A stretch of DNA of 64,000 bases from Sva-07 sp963710625. GTDB lineage: Bacteria > Actinomycetota > Acidimicrobiia > Acidimicrobiales > Ilumatobacteraceae. A program made the translations under genes and the position numbers. Positions 52,724 through 62,331 of the stretch are shown here, piece by piece. Location of the stretch: positions 1 through 64,000 of the forward strand of contig CAVQBG010000017.1 in NCBI GenBank assembly GCA_963710625.1, read 5' to 3'. Position 1 is the first letter of the stretch, and every line of letters begins with the position of its first letter. The notes under the pieces were generated by a model that ran no database searches, had not been told where the DNA came from, and saw nothing but the letters and a program-made list of their open reading frames with translations.

Positions 52724-53230
52724 ATGCCCCCTCGGCTCCGTGGCAAATGGGCGCTCGGCATCACGCCACGCAACTTCACGTGGATCCTCAAGGACAAGCT
52801 GGCGATCTGCGAGCGCCCGGGAGGGGTCGGCGACAGCCATCGCCGCGTCCGCCGCCAGGAAGAGATCATCTGGCTCCGCGAGAACGGGTTCGGCTGCGTG
52901 CTGTCGATCATCTCGGCGCCCCACAACCTGCACAACTACGAGGAGCTGCAGCTGCCGTGCCGTCACCGGCCGTTCACCAGCGAGCACACCGATCAGTATC
53001 TCAAGGCGCTGTACACCGAGATCCGCGACCTGCTCAAGCACGGCACCAAGGTGCTCGTCCACGGCGACGAGGTCGGCGACCGAATCCTCGGCATCATGGG
53101 CGGCTACATCCGCTGGGCCGGCCTCGTCGAGGAACCGACCCAGGCGATCCAGGTCACCGAACGCCTCGCCGGTCGTGCCCTCGATCCGTTCGCACGGGAG
53201 ATCATCCTGCGCGCCACCGACCTGCGCTGA
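52724..53230 (+). CDS. Dual-specificity phosphatase-fold protein without catalytic Cys
   Basis: This 168-residue protein shows the fold of small protein tyrosine phosphatases. The N-terminal ICERPGGVGDSHRRVRRQEE and a following LRENGFGCVLSIISAPHNLH belong to an actinobacterial group. The P-loop reads VHGDEVGDR where active enzymes have HCxxGxxR, so the nucleophile Cys is Gly here while the Arg remains. It is probably a pseudophosphatase or binds phosphoryl groups without hydrolysis. Confidence 0.75.
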   Translation: MPPRLRGKWALGITPRNFTWILKDKLAICERPGGVGDSHRRVRRQEEIIWLRENGFGCVLSIISAPHNLHNYEELQLPCRHRPFTSEHTDQYLKALYTEIRDLLKHGTKVLVHGDEVGDRILGIMGGYIRWAGLVEEPTQAIQVTERLAGRALDPFAREIILRATDLR

Positions 53231-53258
53231 CCCACCCGCCCGTGGCGCCGACGAGGCG

Positions 53259-53912
53259 TCAACGGATCGGAGGCGAGACCGTGCAGATCGAGGTGTCGAC
53301 GAACAGCTTCGGGAGCGGGTCGATCGCCACGTTGCCGGGCCGGAACTCGAAGTGCAGGTGGATGTTCTCGGCGCTGCTGGTTCCGCTGCTGCCGACGAAC
53401 CCGATGACGTCACCGAGTTCCACCGTGTCACCCTCGACGAGTCCGTTCGGATCCTCGGTGAGGTGGAAGTACTTGTACGTCGTGTCGGTCTCGGCGTCGT
53501 ACAGCGTCCAGCCCCACCCGGCCGTCCCGGTGTTGGTGTAGCGCTTCGTGAGCGTGCCGGCCGCCACTGCGTACACGCCGCGCCCGGATGATCCCATGAT
53601 GTCGAGTCCCTCGTGACTGCGCGTCCCGCGCGAATCACCGAAGTTGTCGAGCACGTGGCAGTCACTCCCGGGGTCGACCGGGAAGATCAGCAGTCCCTCG
53701 GGCGCCGTCGGTGCGACCCCGGGGGGCGGCTTCCGCAACGCCAAGCGCTCCGCCGTGTGCAGCGCCGTACCGGGGGCGTCGAGCCGGACCGTCACCGCGG
53801 TGTCGCCCTCCTGGGCCCACGCGAACGACCCCAGCCCCATGCACACCGCGCTCGCCGCCACGGCGAGTGCCGCCGCGCGCGACCACCCGGTGATGTGGCG
53901 TGGCGACTTCAT
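53259..53912 (-). CDS. M23 family peptidase, secreted
   Basis: This 217-residue protein has a signal peptide (residues about 1-33, cleavage near AWAQE) and a LytM/M23 domain with zinc ligands in SHEGLDIMG (His, Asp) and HLHFEF (HxH). It would cleave peptidoglycan cross-links or act as an activator. A broken paralog lies just upstream. Confidence 0.9.
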   Translation of the reverse strand: MKSPRHITGWSRAAALAVAASAVCMGLGSFAWAQEGDTAVTVRLDAPGTALHTAERLALRKPPPGVAPTAPEGLLIFPVDPGSDCHVLDNFGDSRGTRSHEGLDIMGSSGRGVYAVAAGTLTKRYTNTGTAGWGWTLYDAETDTTYKYFHLTEDPNGLVEGDTVELGDVIGFVGSSGTSSAENIHLHFEFRPGNVAIDPLPKLFVDTSICTVSPPIR

Positions 53913-53939
53913 GAGAGAGACATCGGCAGAGTGAGCGGG

Positions 53940-54449
53940 TGACTTGACCTCGGATCACCGTGATCCCGGTGATCGGAAGCATCAATCGTGGCACAGGATC
54001 GACCAGTCGTCCGATCGGGCCACCGATTCGCACCTCGAAATGAAGGTGAGGCGCCAACGATCGCCGGCTGCCAGACCCGGCGTGAACTCCTGCAGATGCT
54101 GGTACCGGTAGCCGTCACCGGCGTCGTCGACGAGCACCCACGCGTTGCCCATCCGCCCGGTGAGCACTGCCTGTTCGGCCGGCGCGCCGTCGACGCAGGC
54201 CACCAACGGTGACCGGGTTGCTGGTCGCGGCGCCCGATGTCGATGCCCTCGTGGACCACGCCGCCGAGGCTGGCGCTGCCAAAGTTGTCGAGCGGGACCC
54301 AGATCGGCCGGTAACTCCACCGGGAAGGTCAGCGCACCCGGCTCATCGTCGAGGGCCGGTGGGGAAGGGGCCAGGCGCGCGACGGCGCCGACCCCCAGCA
54401 GGCCGAGTGCGGAACCGAAGATCTGTCGGCGGGTGCGAGTAGCGTTCAT
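53940..54449 (-). pseudogene. M23 peptidase-like gene, broken by at least four frameshifts
   Basis: ATG 54449 begins a TAT-like signal (TRTRRQIFGSALGLLG). The M23 sequence is then scattered: VPLDNFGSASLGGVVHEGID after an extra G near 54299, VACVDGAPAEQAVLTGRMGN after two more changes near 54190-54235, and APHLHFEVRIGGPIGRLVD after another near 54060. The zinc ligands are thus still readable in pieces. It is a paralog of the intact neighbour and its end is uncertain. Confidence 0.75.
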
Positions 54450-54452
54450 GTC

Positions 54453-55424
54453 ATGGCTGGTCGTCGGGTCTTCGTCAGCGGCGTCGGGGGCGAACTCGGC
54501 ACGTTGGTGGCGAGCCTGCTCGAGGCCGAGGACTGGGTTGGGGCGCTGTCGGGGATCGACGCCGATCCACCGCGGCGCCGACTCCATCGCACGGTGTTCC
54601 ACCGGATCCACCCCGACGAACACGACCGCATCGTCGACACCGTCGTCGATTTCAATCCGCACGTGCTCGTCCATGTCGGGGTGTGGGAACCCGACGCCCG
54701 CGCTGCTCCCCATGCGGCAGCGCTGCTGACCGATGCGGCCGCGACGTCGATCATCGGAGCCGCTGCCGAGTGCCGTGCGCTCGAACACCTGGTCGTCCGC
54801 AGCGGGATCGAGGTGTACGGGCGGGCTCGCGGCGCGCTGACCCGCCCCGACGAGTCCGCACCGGTGCAGCCCACGAGCGACTGGGGTCGCACCGTGGCGG
54901 CCATCGAGCGGACCGCCGCACGTGTCGGCGAACGCGTCGGCGTCACCGTTGGCGCACTCCGGCTGGCGCCGGTACTCGGGCCCCATGTTCCCTCGCCCCT
55001 CGGCCGTCTCCTGCGCATGCCCGCCGTTCCGTTCAGCGTGCTCGCCGATCCGCCGTTCGCCGTGATCGAGGACCGCGACGCCGCCCGGGCGTTCGTCGCC
55101 GCCGCCCGGCTCGGGCTCGCCGAACCGGTCAACGTCGTCGCACCCGGGGCGATCACCTCCCTCCAGGCCGCCCGGCGCGGCGGTCGCCTCCCGATCCCGC
55201 TCGTCGGCCCGGACTGGAGGATCGCCCGCACGCTCAGCCATCTCCTCGGTGCGCCGATCCCCGATCACGTGTCGGAGACGTTGCACCGTGGTCGACTCGC
55301 CGACAATCGACTGATGCGCTCACTGCTCGGCGTCCAGCCCGACACCTCGACGACCGAGGTGATCGACCGGCTCTACCACTGGCCGAGCGTGATCCGCCAA
55401 CCGGCGAGACTGCAGGTGGCGTGA
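54453..55424 (+). CDS. NAD-dependent epimerase/dehydratase (SDR)
   Basis: This 323-residue protein has an extended-SDR fold with VFVSGVGGELG as nucleotide motif and a later VVRSGIEVYGR. It resembles the Rv0501 (galE2) group in mycobacteria, next to an acyltransferase-like gene. A YxxxK motif is not obvious, so activity is uncertain. The ATG is 3 nt from the divergent M23 pseudogene start. Confidence 0.8.
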   Translation: MAGRRVFVSGVGGELGTLVASLLEAEDWVGALSGIDADPPRRRLHRTVFHRIHPDEHDRIVDTVVDFNPHVLVHVGVWEPDARAAPHAAALLTDAAATSIIGAAAECRALEHLVVRSGIEVYGRARGALTRPDESAPVQPTSDWGRTVAAIERTAARVGERVGVTVGALRLAPVLGPHVPSPLGRLLRMPAVPFSVLADPPFAVIEDRDAARAFVAAARLGLAEPVNVVAPGAITSLQAARRGGRLPIPLVGPDWRIARTLSHLLGAPIPDHVSETLHRGRLADNRLMRSLLGVQPDTSTTEVIDRLYHWPSVIRQPARLQVA

Positions 55425-56137
55425 TGGAGTCACCACTGGAACGTGTCACGAACCTCACCGCCCGCGTGACGCGACTCGGCGACGAACCGAGCGGCACGAT
55501 CGACGACTGGGGTCGCGATCCGGGACTCGTGCGAGCCACGATGCACCTGGCGCGAGTCCGATGGGACGTTGCGGTCGGCGGCGATCAACACCTCCCCAGA
55601 CGCAAGGGTGCGCTCGTCGTGGTCAACACCCGCCGGTTCGCACTGGCGCCGATCTTCTCGGCCCTTGCGCTCAGCGAGGCCGTCGACCGACCGGTGCGGT
55701 TCGTCGGCCGACCCGACACCGCCCCGGTCGGCGCGTTCAGCCGTCGACTCGGCGGGCTGCTCGACCTTCCCGACGAGGTGGCGGGAGCACTCGGCGCCGG
55801 CGAGCTCGTCGTGATGGGCGCCGACCACGACGCCCGTGTCGGCGCCGGTCATCACCAGCTGGTCGGCCGGGTCGATCACGCGCTGGTCGGCGCCGCGCTC
55901 CGAGCGGGCGTTCCGGTCCACCCCGGCGCCACGGCCAGCAGCCCGTTCGCCCGGGCGGCACGTGTCGAGATCGGCCGAGCATCGCGTTCACCACGCAAGC
56001 GACGTGGACCGTTGACCGAGCTCGAACTCGCCGATCAGGTCCGCATCGACATCGGCCTGTTGCTCGACGAGTTCGGCGAGGTCCGCACCGGCACCGCACT
56101 CGACCGTCTCCCCCTCTCGGGATTCGGGGGCGCCTGA
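55424..56137 (+). CDS. Acyltransferase-like protein (PlsC-like, Rv0502 type)
   Basis: This 237-residue protein is arranged like lysophospholipid acyltransferases (VVVNTRRFALAPIFSALALS, then VRFVGRPDTAPVGAFSRRLG, then an ELVVMG segment), and its position after an SDR mirrors the mycobacterial Rv0501-Rv0502 pair. The HX4D catalytic motif is missing; NTRRFALA stands in its place. It may be inactive or use another mechanism. The start overlaps the SDR stop by one base. Confidence 0.65.
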   Translation: MESPLERVTNLTARVTRLGDEPSGTIDDWGRDPGLVRATMHLARVRWDVAVGGDQHLPRRKGALVVVNTRRFALAPIFSALALSEAVDRPVRFVGRPDTAPVGAFSRRLGGLLDLPDEVAGALGAGELVVMGADHDARVGAGHHQLVGRVDHALVGAALRAGVPVHPGATASSPFARAARVEIGRASRSPRKRRGPLTELELADQVRIDIGLLLDEFGEVRTGTALDRLPLSGFGGA

Positions 56138-57009
56138 TGACCTACGTCCGCAGCGGTGACGGCACGCGCCTGCACTATCAGGTCACCGGTCGGCCGGGTG
56201 CGCCACCCATCCTGTTCATCCAGGGTCTCGGTGCCGACAAGAACGGCTGGAACCTGCAGCGGCTGGCCACCGCGCCCTGGTACCAGGCGGTTGCGCTCGA
56301 CAATCGTGGCGCCGGCCGCAGTGACAAGCCGCACGGTCGCTACACACTCGAGCAGATGGCCGACGACGCCATCGCCGTGCTCGACCACGCCGGCGTCGAG
56401 ACCGCTCACGTCGTCGGTGCGTCGATGGGCGGCGCCATCAGCCAGATCGTCGCCGTCAAGTACCCCGAGCGGACCCGCTCGCTCACGCTCGCCTGCACCG
56501 CCGGACGCAACCATCCGTGGCGCGAGGAGCTGCTCTCGAGTTGGCGCGACAACGCGCTCGAACGCGGCATCGGATCGATGGGCCACGATGCCGCCCGCTG
56601 GGTGATCGGTCCGCGATCGTTCCGCCGGCTCCTTCCCGCGATCGGTTGGCTCGGCCCGCTCGCGCTCGGCCGGCCCGCTCATGCCTTCGCGGCCCAGGTC
56701 GACGCGATCCTTGCCGCCGGCGAACTCCACCAGGACCTCATCGACCGCCTACCCGACATCGCCGTGCCCGCGCTGGTGCTGGTCGGCAACCAGGACATCC
56801 TCACGCCACGTGGAGACAGCGAGGATCTCGCCGCCACGATCCCGACCGCCGAACTCGTGGTGATCAGCGGCGCTGCACACGGCTTCATGGTCGAGCACGC
56901 CTCCACGTTCAACCGGGTGTTGCTCGAGTTCCTCGGCCGCGCCGAACGGGCCCACCAGTCCGCCGTCGGCGAGCAGCATCGCCTCGACGACGCACTCGCC
57001 GCTGGCTGA
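56137..57009 (+). CDS. Alpha/beta hydrolase
   Basis: This 290-residue protein has the fold signature (YVRSGDGTRLHYQVTG, LDNRGAGRSDKP, nucleophile GASMGG, acid in GNQDILTP, His in SGAAHGF). It is likely an esterase or lipase-type hydrolase. It overlaps the neighbours by one base at each end, so it is in one operon with the epimerase, acyltransferase and oxidoreductase. Confidence 0.9.
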   Translation: MTYVRSGDGTRLHYQVTGRPGAPPILFIQGLGADKNGWNLQRLATAPWYQAVALDNRGAGRSDKPHGRYTLEQMADDAIAVLDHAGVETAHVVGASMGGAISQIVAVKYPERTRSLTLACTAGRNHPWREELLSSWRDNALERGIGSMGHDAARWVIGPRSFRRLLPAIGWLGPLALGRPAHAFAAQVDAILAAGELHQDLIDRLPDIAVPALVLVGNQDILTPRGDSEDLAATIPTAELVVISGAAHGFMVEHASTFNRVLLEFLGRAERAHQSAVGEQHRLDDALAAG

Positions 57010-57941
57010 TGCGCGTCGTCGTCGTCGGCGCCGGGTTGTCGGGGCTCGTGGCGGCACGCGACCTCCAGGCGGCAGGCGTAGCGGTCAGCGTGGTCGACAA
57101 GGGGCGATCACCCGGCGGCCGCATGGCCACCCGCCGCATCGGGGCCGCGACGCTCGACCACGGCGCCCAGTTCTTCACCGTGCGAACTCCGGCCTTCCAA
57201 CGCCGCGTCGACGACTGGGTCGACCGTGGGCTCGTACGGGTCTGGTCGAACGGATTCCGCTCCGACGACGGGAACCCCCGCTATGTGGCCACCGCCGGCA
57301 TGAATTCGTTGGCGAAGGATCTCGCCGACGGCCTCGACGTGTCGTGCTCGACGATGGCGTTCGCCGTGCGCCGCGAGGGGCCGTGGACGGTCGTGATCGA
57401 CGACGGTTCGCAGCGAGGCGCCGACGCCGTGATCATCACCACACCGCTGCCGCAGGCCTTCGCGCTGCTCGCAGATGCCGCCGTCGAGCTCGACGAGTCG
57501 CTGATGCGCACCGACTACGACCGCACGATCGCACTGCTCGCCGGCCTCGATCGACCACCGGCGATCGAGGCGCCGGGCGGTCTGCAGGGTCCGTCCGACG
57601 ACGTCAGCTTCGTTGCCGACAACGTCGCCAAGGGTGTCAGCACCCAACCGGCGATCACGCTCCACGCATCAGCGGCCTGGAGCGAAGCCAACTGGGACGT
57701 CGACAACGATCGACTGCTGCCCTTGCTGATCGAGCTGGCCTCCTCCTGGCTCGGCGACGCCGAGATCGTCGAGGCGCACGTCAAGAAGTGGCGTTTCGCG
57801 ACCCCACGAGCGGTCTGGCCCGATCCGTGCTGGGTGTCGAGCGACGGGGGCATCGTGCTCGCGGGTGACGCGTTCGACGGACCGCGCGTCGAGGGAGCCC
57901 ACAACTCGGGGCTCGCCGCCGCTCACGCGCTCATCGGGTGA
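57009..57941 (+). CDS. FAD-dependent oxidoreductase (renalase-like)
   Basis: This 310-residue protein has the N-terminal Rossmann motif VVVGAGLSGLVAARDLQAAG, then GGRMATRRIG and TLDHGAQFFTVR, and a C-terminal GIVLAGDAFDGPRVEGAHNS. It is close to renalase-like FAD amine oxidases. The substrate is unknown. Confidence 0.88.
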   Translation: MRVVVVGAGLSGLVAARDLQAAGVAVSVVDKGRSPGGRMATRRIGAATLDHGAQFFTVRTPAFQRRVDDWVDRGLVRVWSNGFRSDDGNPRYVATAGMNSLAKDLADGLDVSCSTMAFAVRREGPWTVVIDDGSQRGADAVIITTPLPQAFALLADAAVELDESLMRTDYDRTIALLAGLDRPPAIEAPGGLQGPSDDVSFVADNVAKGVSTQPAITLHASAAWSEANWDVDNDRLLPLLIELASSWLGDAEIVEAHVKKWRFATPRAVWPDPCWVSSDGGIVLAGDAFDGPRVEGAHNSGLAAAHALIG

Positions 57942-57964
57942 GTGCTGCGCGTCCGGGCGCCAGC

Positions 57965-58557
57965 TCAACCGTCAGCGCAGCGGACGGCCACGACCTGGCG
58001 GGTTTCGAGGTCGACGATCGACACGCTGTCTGGGCCGAACCGTTCGAGGAAGTCGGAGAACGACGCGAACTCCTCGCCGTCGCACTCGCGTTCGATCACC
58101 GGCGGGAACGGAATGCGCCAGCCGTTCTCGAACACCGCCTCGCCATCCTCGAGGTCGACGATCGGTGGCAGCTCGGCGGTCACCCCGGGTGCCTGGGGAA
58201 GGACCGAGAACCAGATGACCGCGTCACCGAGCATGTCGGCGAACAGTGCGCACTGGTTCGTCTCGTCGAGTTCGTCGCACGAGATCTCACCGAGCGTGCC
58301 GGGCGCGATGCGCAGGAACCGGGGCCCCGTGAGGACGACGTCGAGGTAGCCGGTGGTGACCCCGTCGGATCCGACGCCGAAGTCGTCCGACTGCTCGACC
58401 GAGAAGATCGGTTCGATCAGATCGATGCGGCGCTCGATCAGATCGGGTTCGACGACCGCTTCGAGTTCGTCGTCGCCGAGCAGCACCGCCCAGGCGAGCA
58501 CCGCCAGGGCTCCCAGCGCGGCGACGGCGGCCACGAACCGCCAGTTGAAGAGCTGCC

Positions 58558-58561
<4 letters not shown>
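57965..58561 (-). CDS. Membrane-anchored hypothetical protein downstream of hemL
   Basis: This 198-residue protein has one N-terminal transmembrane helix (FVAAVAALGALAVLAWAVLL) and an acidic extracytoplasmic part with four Cys (ISCDELDETNQCALF, REC, VRC). No family is recognised. GTG 58561 overlaps the hemL stop by 4 nt, so it is translationally coupled to hemL. Confidence 0.75.
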
Positions 58562-59951
<1,390 letters not shown>

Positions 59952-59955
<4 letters not shown>

Positions 59956-60956
59956 GGTTCGAGCTTCCCGGACGCCACCGACTCCGCGAACCAGCGCGCG
60001 AAGTAGGTCAGCACGATGTCGGCGCCGGCACGTCTGACGGCGCTCAGGTGCTCGAGAGCGACCGCGTCGAGGTCGATCCAGCCTCGTTCAGCGGCCGCGT
60101 GGATCATCGCGTACTCGCCGCTGACGTGATAGGCGGCGAGGGGAACGTCGATGCGGGCAGCGGCGGCGGCGATCACGTCGAGATACGCGAGCGCGGGCTT
60201 GACCATCACGATGTCCGCGCCCTCGGCGATGTCGAGATCGATCTCGTGCTGTGCCTCCCGGGCGTTGTGCCAGTCCTGCTGATAGCCCTTGCGGTCGCCT
60301 CCGCCGACGATCGACACGTCGACAGCGTCGCGGAACGGCCCGTAGAGCGCGCTGGCATACTTCGCCGCGTACGCCATGATCGCGACGTCGGGGTGGCCGG
60401 CACCGTCGAGTGCGCTGCGGATCACGGCGACCTGGCCGTCCATCATTCCGCTCGGGGCGACGACCTGCGCGCCGGCAGCGGCCTGGGCCACCGCCGCCCT
60501 GGCGTAGATGTCGAGCGTGGCGTCGTTGTCGACGTGACCGTGTTCGTCGACGATCCCGCAGTGGCCATGGTCGGTGTACTCGTCGACGCAGAGGTCGGCC
60601 ATCACGACGATGTCGTCGCCGAGGTCGCTGCGGAGATCGGCGAGTGCGAGCTGCACGATGCCGTCGGGATCGAACGCTCCGCTGCCCACTGCGTCCTTGT
60701 GCGCCGGCACGCCGAACAGGATCACGCCGCGGATGCCGAGTTCGGCGAGCTGGGCAACCTCGGCGCGCAGGGAGTCACGTGTGTGCTGCACCACGCCCGG
60801 CAACGACTCGATCGGCCGGGGCTCGTCGATGCCCTCGCGCACGAACAGGGGTGCGATCAGGTCGTCGACGCGGAGATGGTGCTCGGCGACCAACCGGCGC
60901 ATCGCCGACGATCGGCGCAGGCGGCGCGGGCGTGACGAGGGAGGCGGGGACGGCAC
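59952..60956 (-). CDS. hemB: Porphobilinogen synthase (5-aminolevulinate dehydratase)
   Basis: This 334-residue enzyme joins two 5-aminolevulinates to porphobilinogen. It has the metal-site segment DLCVDEYTDHGHCGIV, the Lys of MAYAAKYASALYGPFR and the Schiff-base Lys in IVMVKPALAYLD. The start overlaps no gene; the next gene is divergent. It forms a tight unit with hemL. Confidence 0.95.
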
Positions 60957-61065
60957 GCTTTGCAGCCTAACGGTGCTGACTTCGGCGGTACCCGGCGCAC
61001 CCGAACACGGGCGGCCGAACGCCGGTGCCCGAACGGGTCGGCGCTCAACCGGTAGCGTGCTCGAC

Positions 61066-62283
61066 GTGTCGGTTCAGGCTTGGTTCTCCCACGACGAGGT
61101 GGCACTCGCGCCCGGGTCCACGCTCACCCTGCCGTTGACGGTGCACAACCTCGGTGAGTCGACCGAGTCGTTCACGATCGTTCCGGGCGGCTTGGCCGCC
61201 AGCTGGACCAACGTCTCGCGCGGCAACCTCACCCTCTTCGGCGGGTCGCAGGAAGTGATCGACATCGAGGTGAGCCCGCCGGCACTCGCGACCACCACGG
61301 CCGGTCCCACGGCGATCGTCATCCGGGTGATCCCGCTCGGGGACTCCGACGATGCGGTCGTCGCCGAGACCACCGTCTCGGTCGAGCCGTTCGACGACTG
61401 CCGACTCGTGGCGCTGCAGCCGGTGCAGCGGGCCCGCCACCGCGCGACCTACGAGTTCATGGTCGAGAACCACGGCAACACCGTGGCGAGCTGTCGGCTC
61501 CACCTCATCGACCCGACCGACCGCATCGACGGTGACTTCGACCCGCCGGCCGTGGGCGTCGCACCGGGCGCGGCCAGCCTGGTTCGGCTCAAGACCCGCG
61601 CCAGCCGGGGCGGATTCCGTCGCACCACCCGCACGATCGACTTCGAGATCGAGGCCGGTCGTCAGGGGTTCCCCCCGGTCACCGAACCACTCGCCCTCGT
61701 CCAGTCACCGACGATCCCCGCCGAAGCGCTCATCAAGGCCGCGGTGGCATGTGCGGTACTGGCCGGGCTCGTCGCCGCGTGGTTCGGACTCGTCAAACCG
61801 ACGATCGAGGACACGGTGGCCGACGAGATCGCCGCGCAGAACGTCTCGGTCGCGACGGTGCCGGGGCAGCCCACCGATCCCGGCACACCACCGACGACCA
61901 CCGTCCCATCCGCCGAGACTCCCGAGGTCGTCGGCGAGCCGGCGTTCTTCCGGCTCGAGGTTGCGGCAGCTCTCACGCAGGCCGCGTCGCAGTCGATCAC
62001 GATGCCGGACGGCGCCTACGTGGATCTCACCGACGTCCGTGTCGAGAACCCGTACAACGATCGTGGGGTTGCGACGTTACTCGTGAACGACCAGCAGGTG
62101 TACCTCTGGTCGTTGGAAAACGTCCGCGGTTCGCTCTTCGAACCGCGGGTCACGCCGATTCGTCTCGAGCCCGGCGACAACGTTGCGTTCTCCGTGCGCT
62201 GTGACGAGATCGGCGACGCCACACGCTCGACATGCACCAACGCCGTGAATCTGTCGGGCGAGAGCTTCCCCGTCCAGCCCTGA
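61066..62283 (+). CDS. Membrane protein with NEW3/Ig-like domains, hypothetical
   Basis: This 405-residue protein begins with two beta-rich domains of the type found in COG1470-like proteins (PGSTLTLPLTVHNLGESTES and later VENHGNTVASCRLHLID). One transmembrane helix follows (about 224-246), then a Thr/Pro linker and a C-terminal domain with two Cys. The function is unknown. GTG 61066 (alternatively 61057) follows TAGCGT, which suggests a leaderless start. Confidence 0.72.
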   Translation: MSVQAWFSHDEVALAPGSTLTLPLTVHNLGESTESFTIVPGGLAASWTNVSRGNLTLFGGSQEVIDIEVSPPALATTTAGPTAIVIRVIPLGDSDDAVVAETTVSVEPFDDCRLVALQPVQRARHRATYEFMVENHGNTVASCRLHLIDPTDRIDGDFDPPAVGVAPGAASLVRLKTRASRGGFRRTTRTIDFEIEAGRQGFPPVTEPLALVQSPTIPAEALIKAAVACAVLAGLVAAWFGLVKPTIEDTVADEIAAQNVSVATVPGQPTDPGTPPTTTVPSAETPEVVGEPAFFRLEVAAALTQAASQSITMPDGAYVDLTDVRVENPYNDRGVATLLVNDQQVYLWSLENVRGSLFEPRVTPIRLEPGDNVAFSVRCDEIGDATRSTCTNAVNLSGESFPVQP

Positions 62284-62301
62284 CCGCCGCGAGGAACGTG
62301 G

Positions 62302-62320
62302 TGCATCCGGGTCCGACCCC
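62302..62320. repeat. Palindrome related to tilS 3' repeat
   Basis: TGCATCCGGGTCCGACCCC is nearly the sequence at 52609-52628. It lies between two converging genes, so it is well placed as a bidirectional terminator. Confidence 0.45.
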
Positions 62321-62331
62321 GGGCGTCACAC

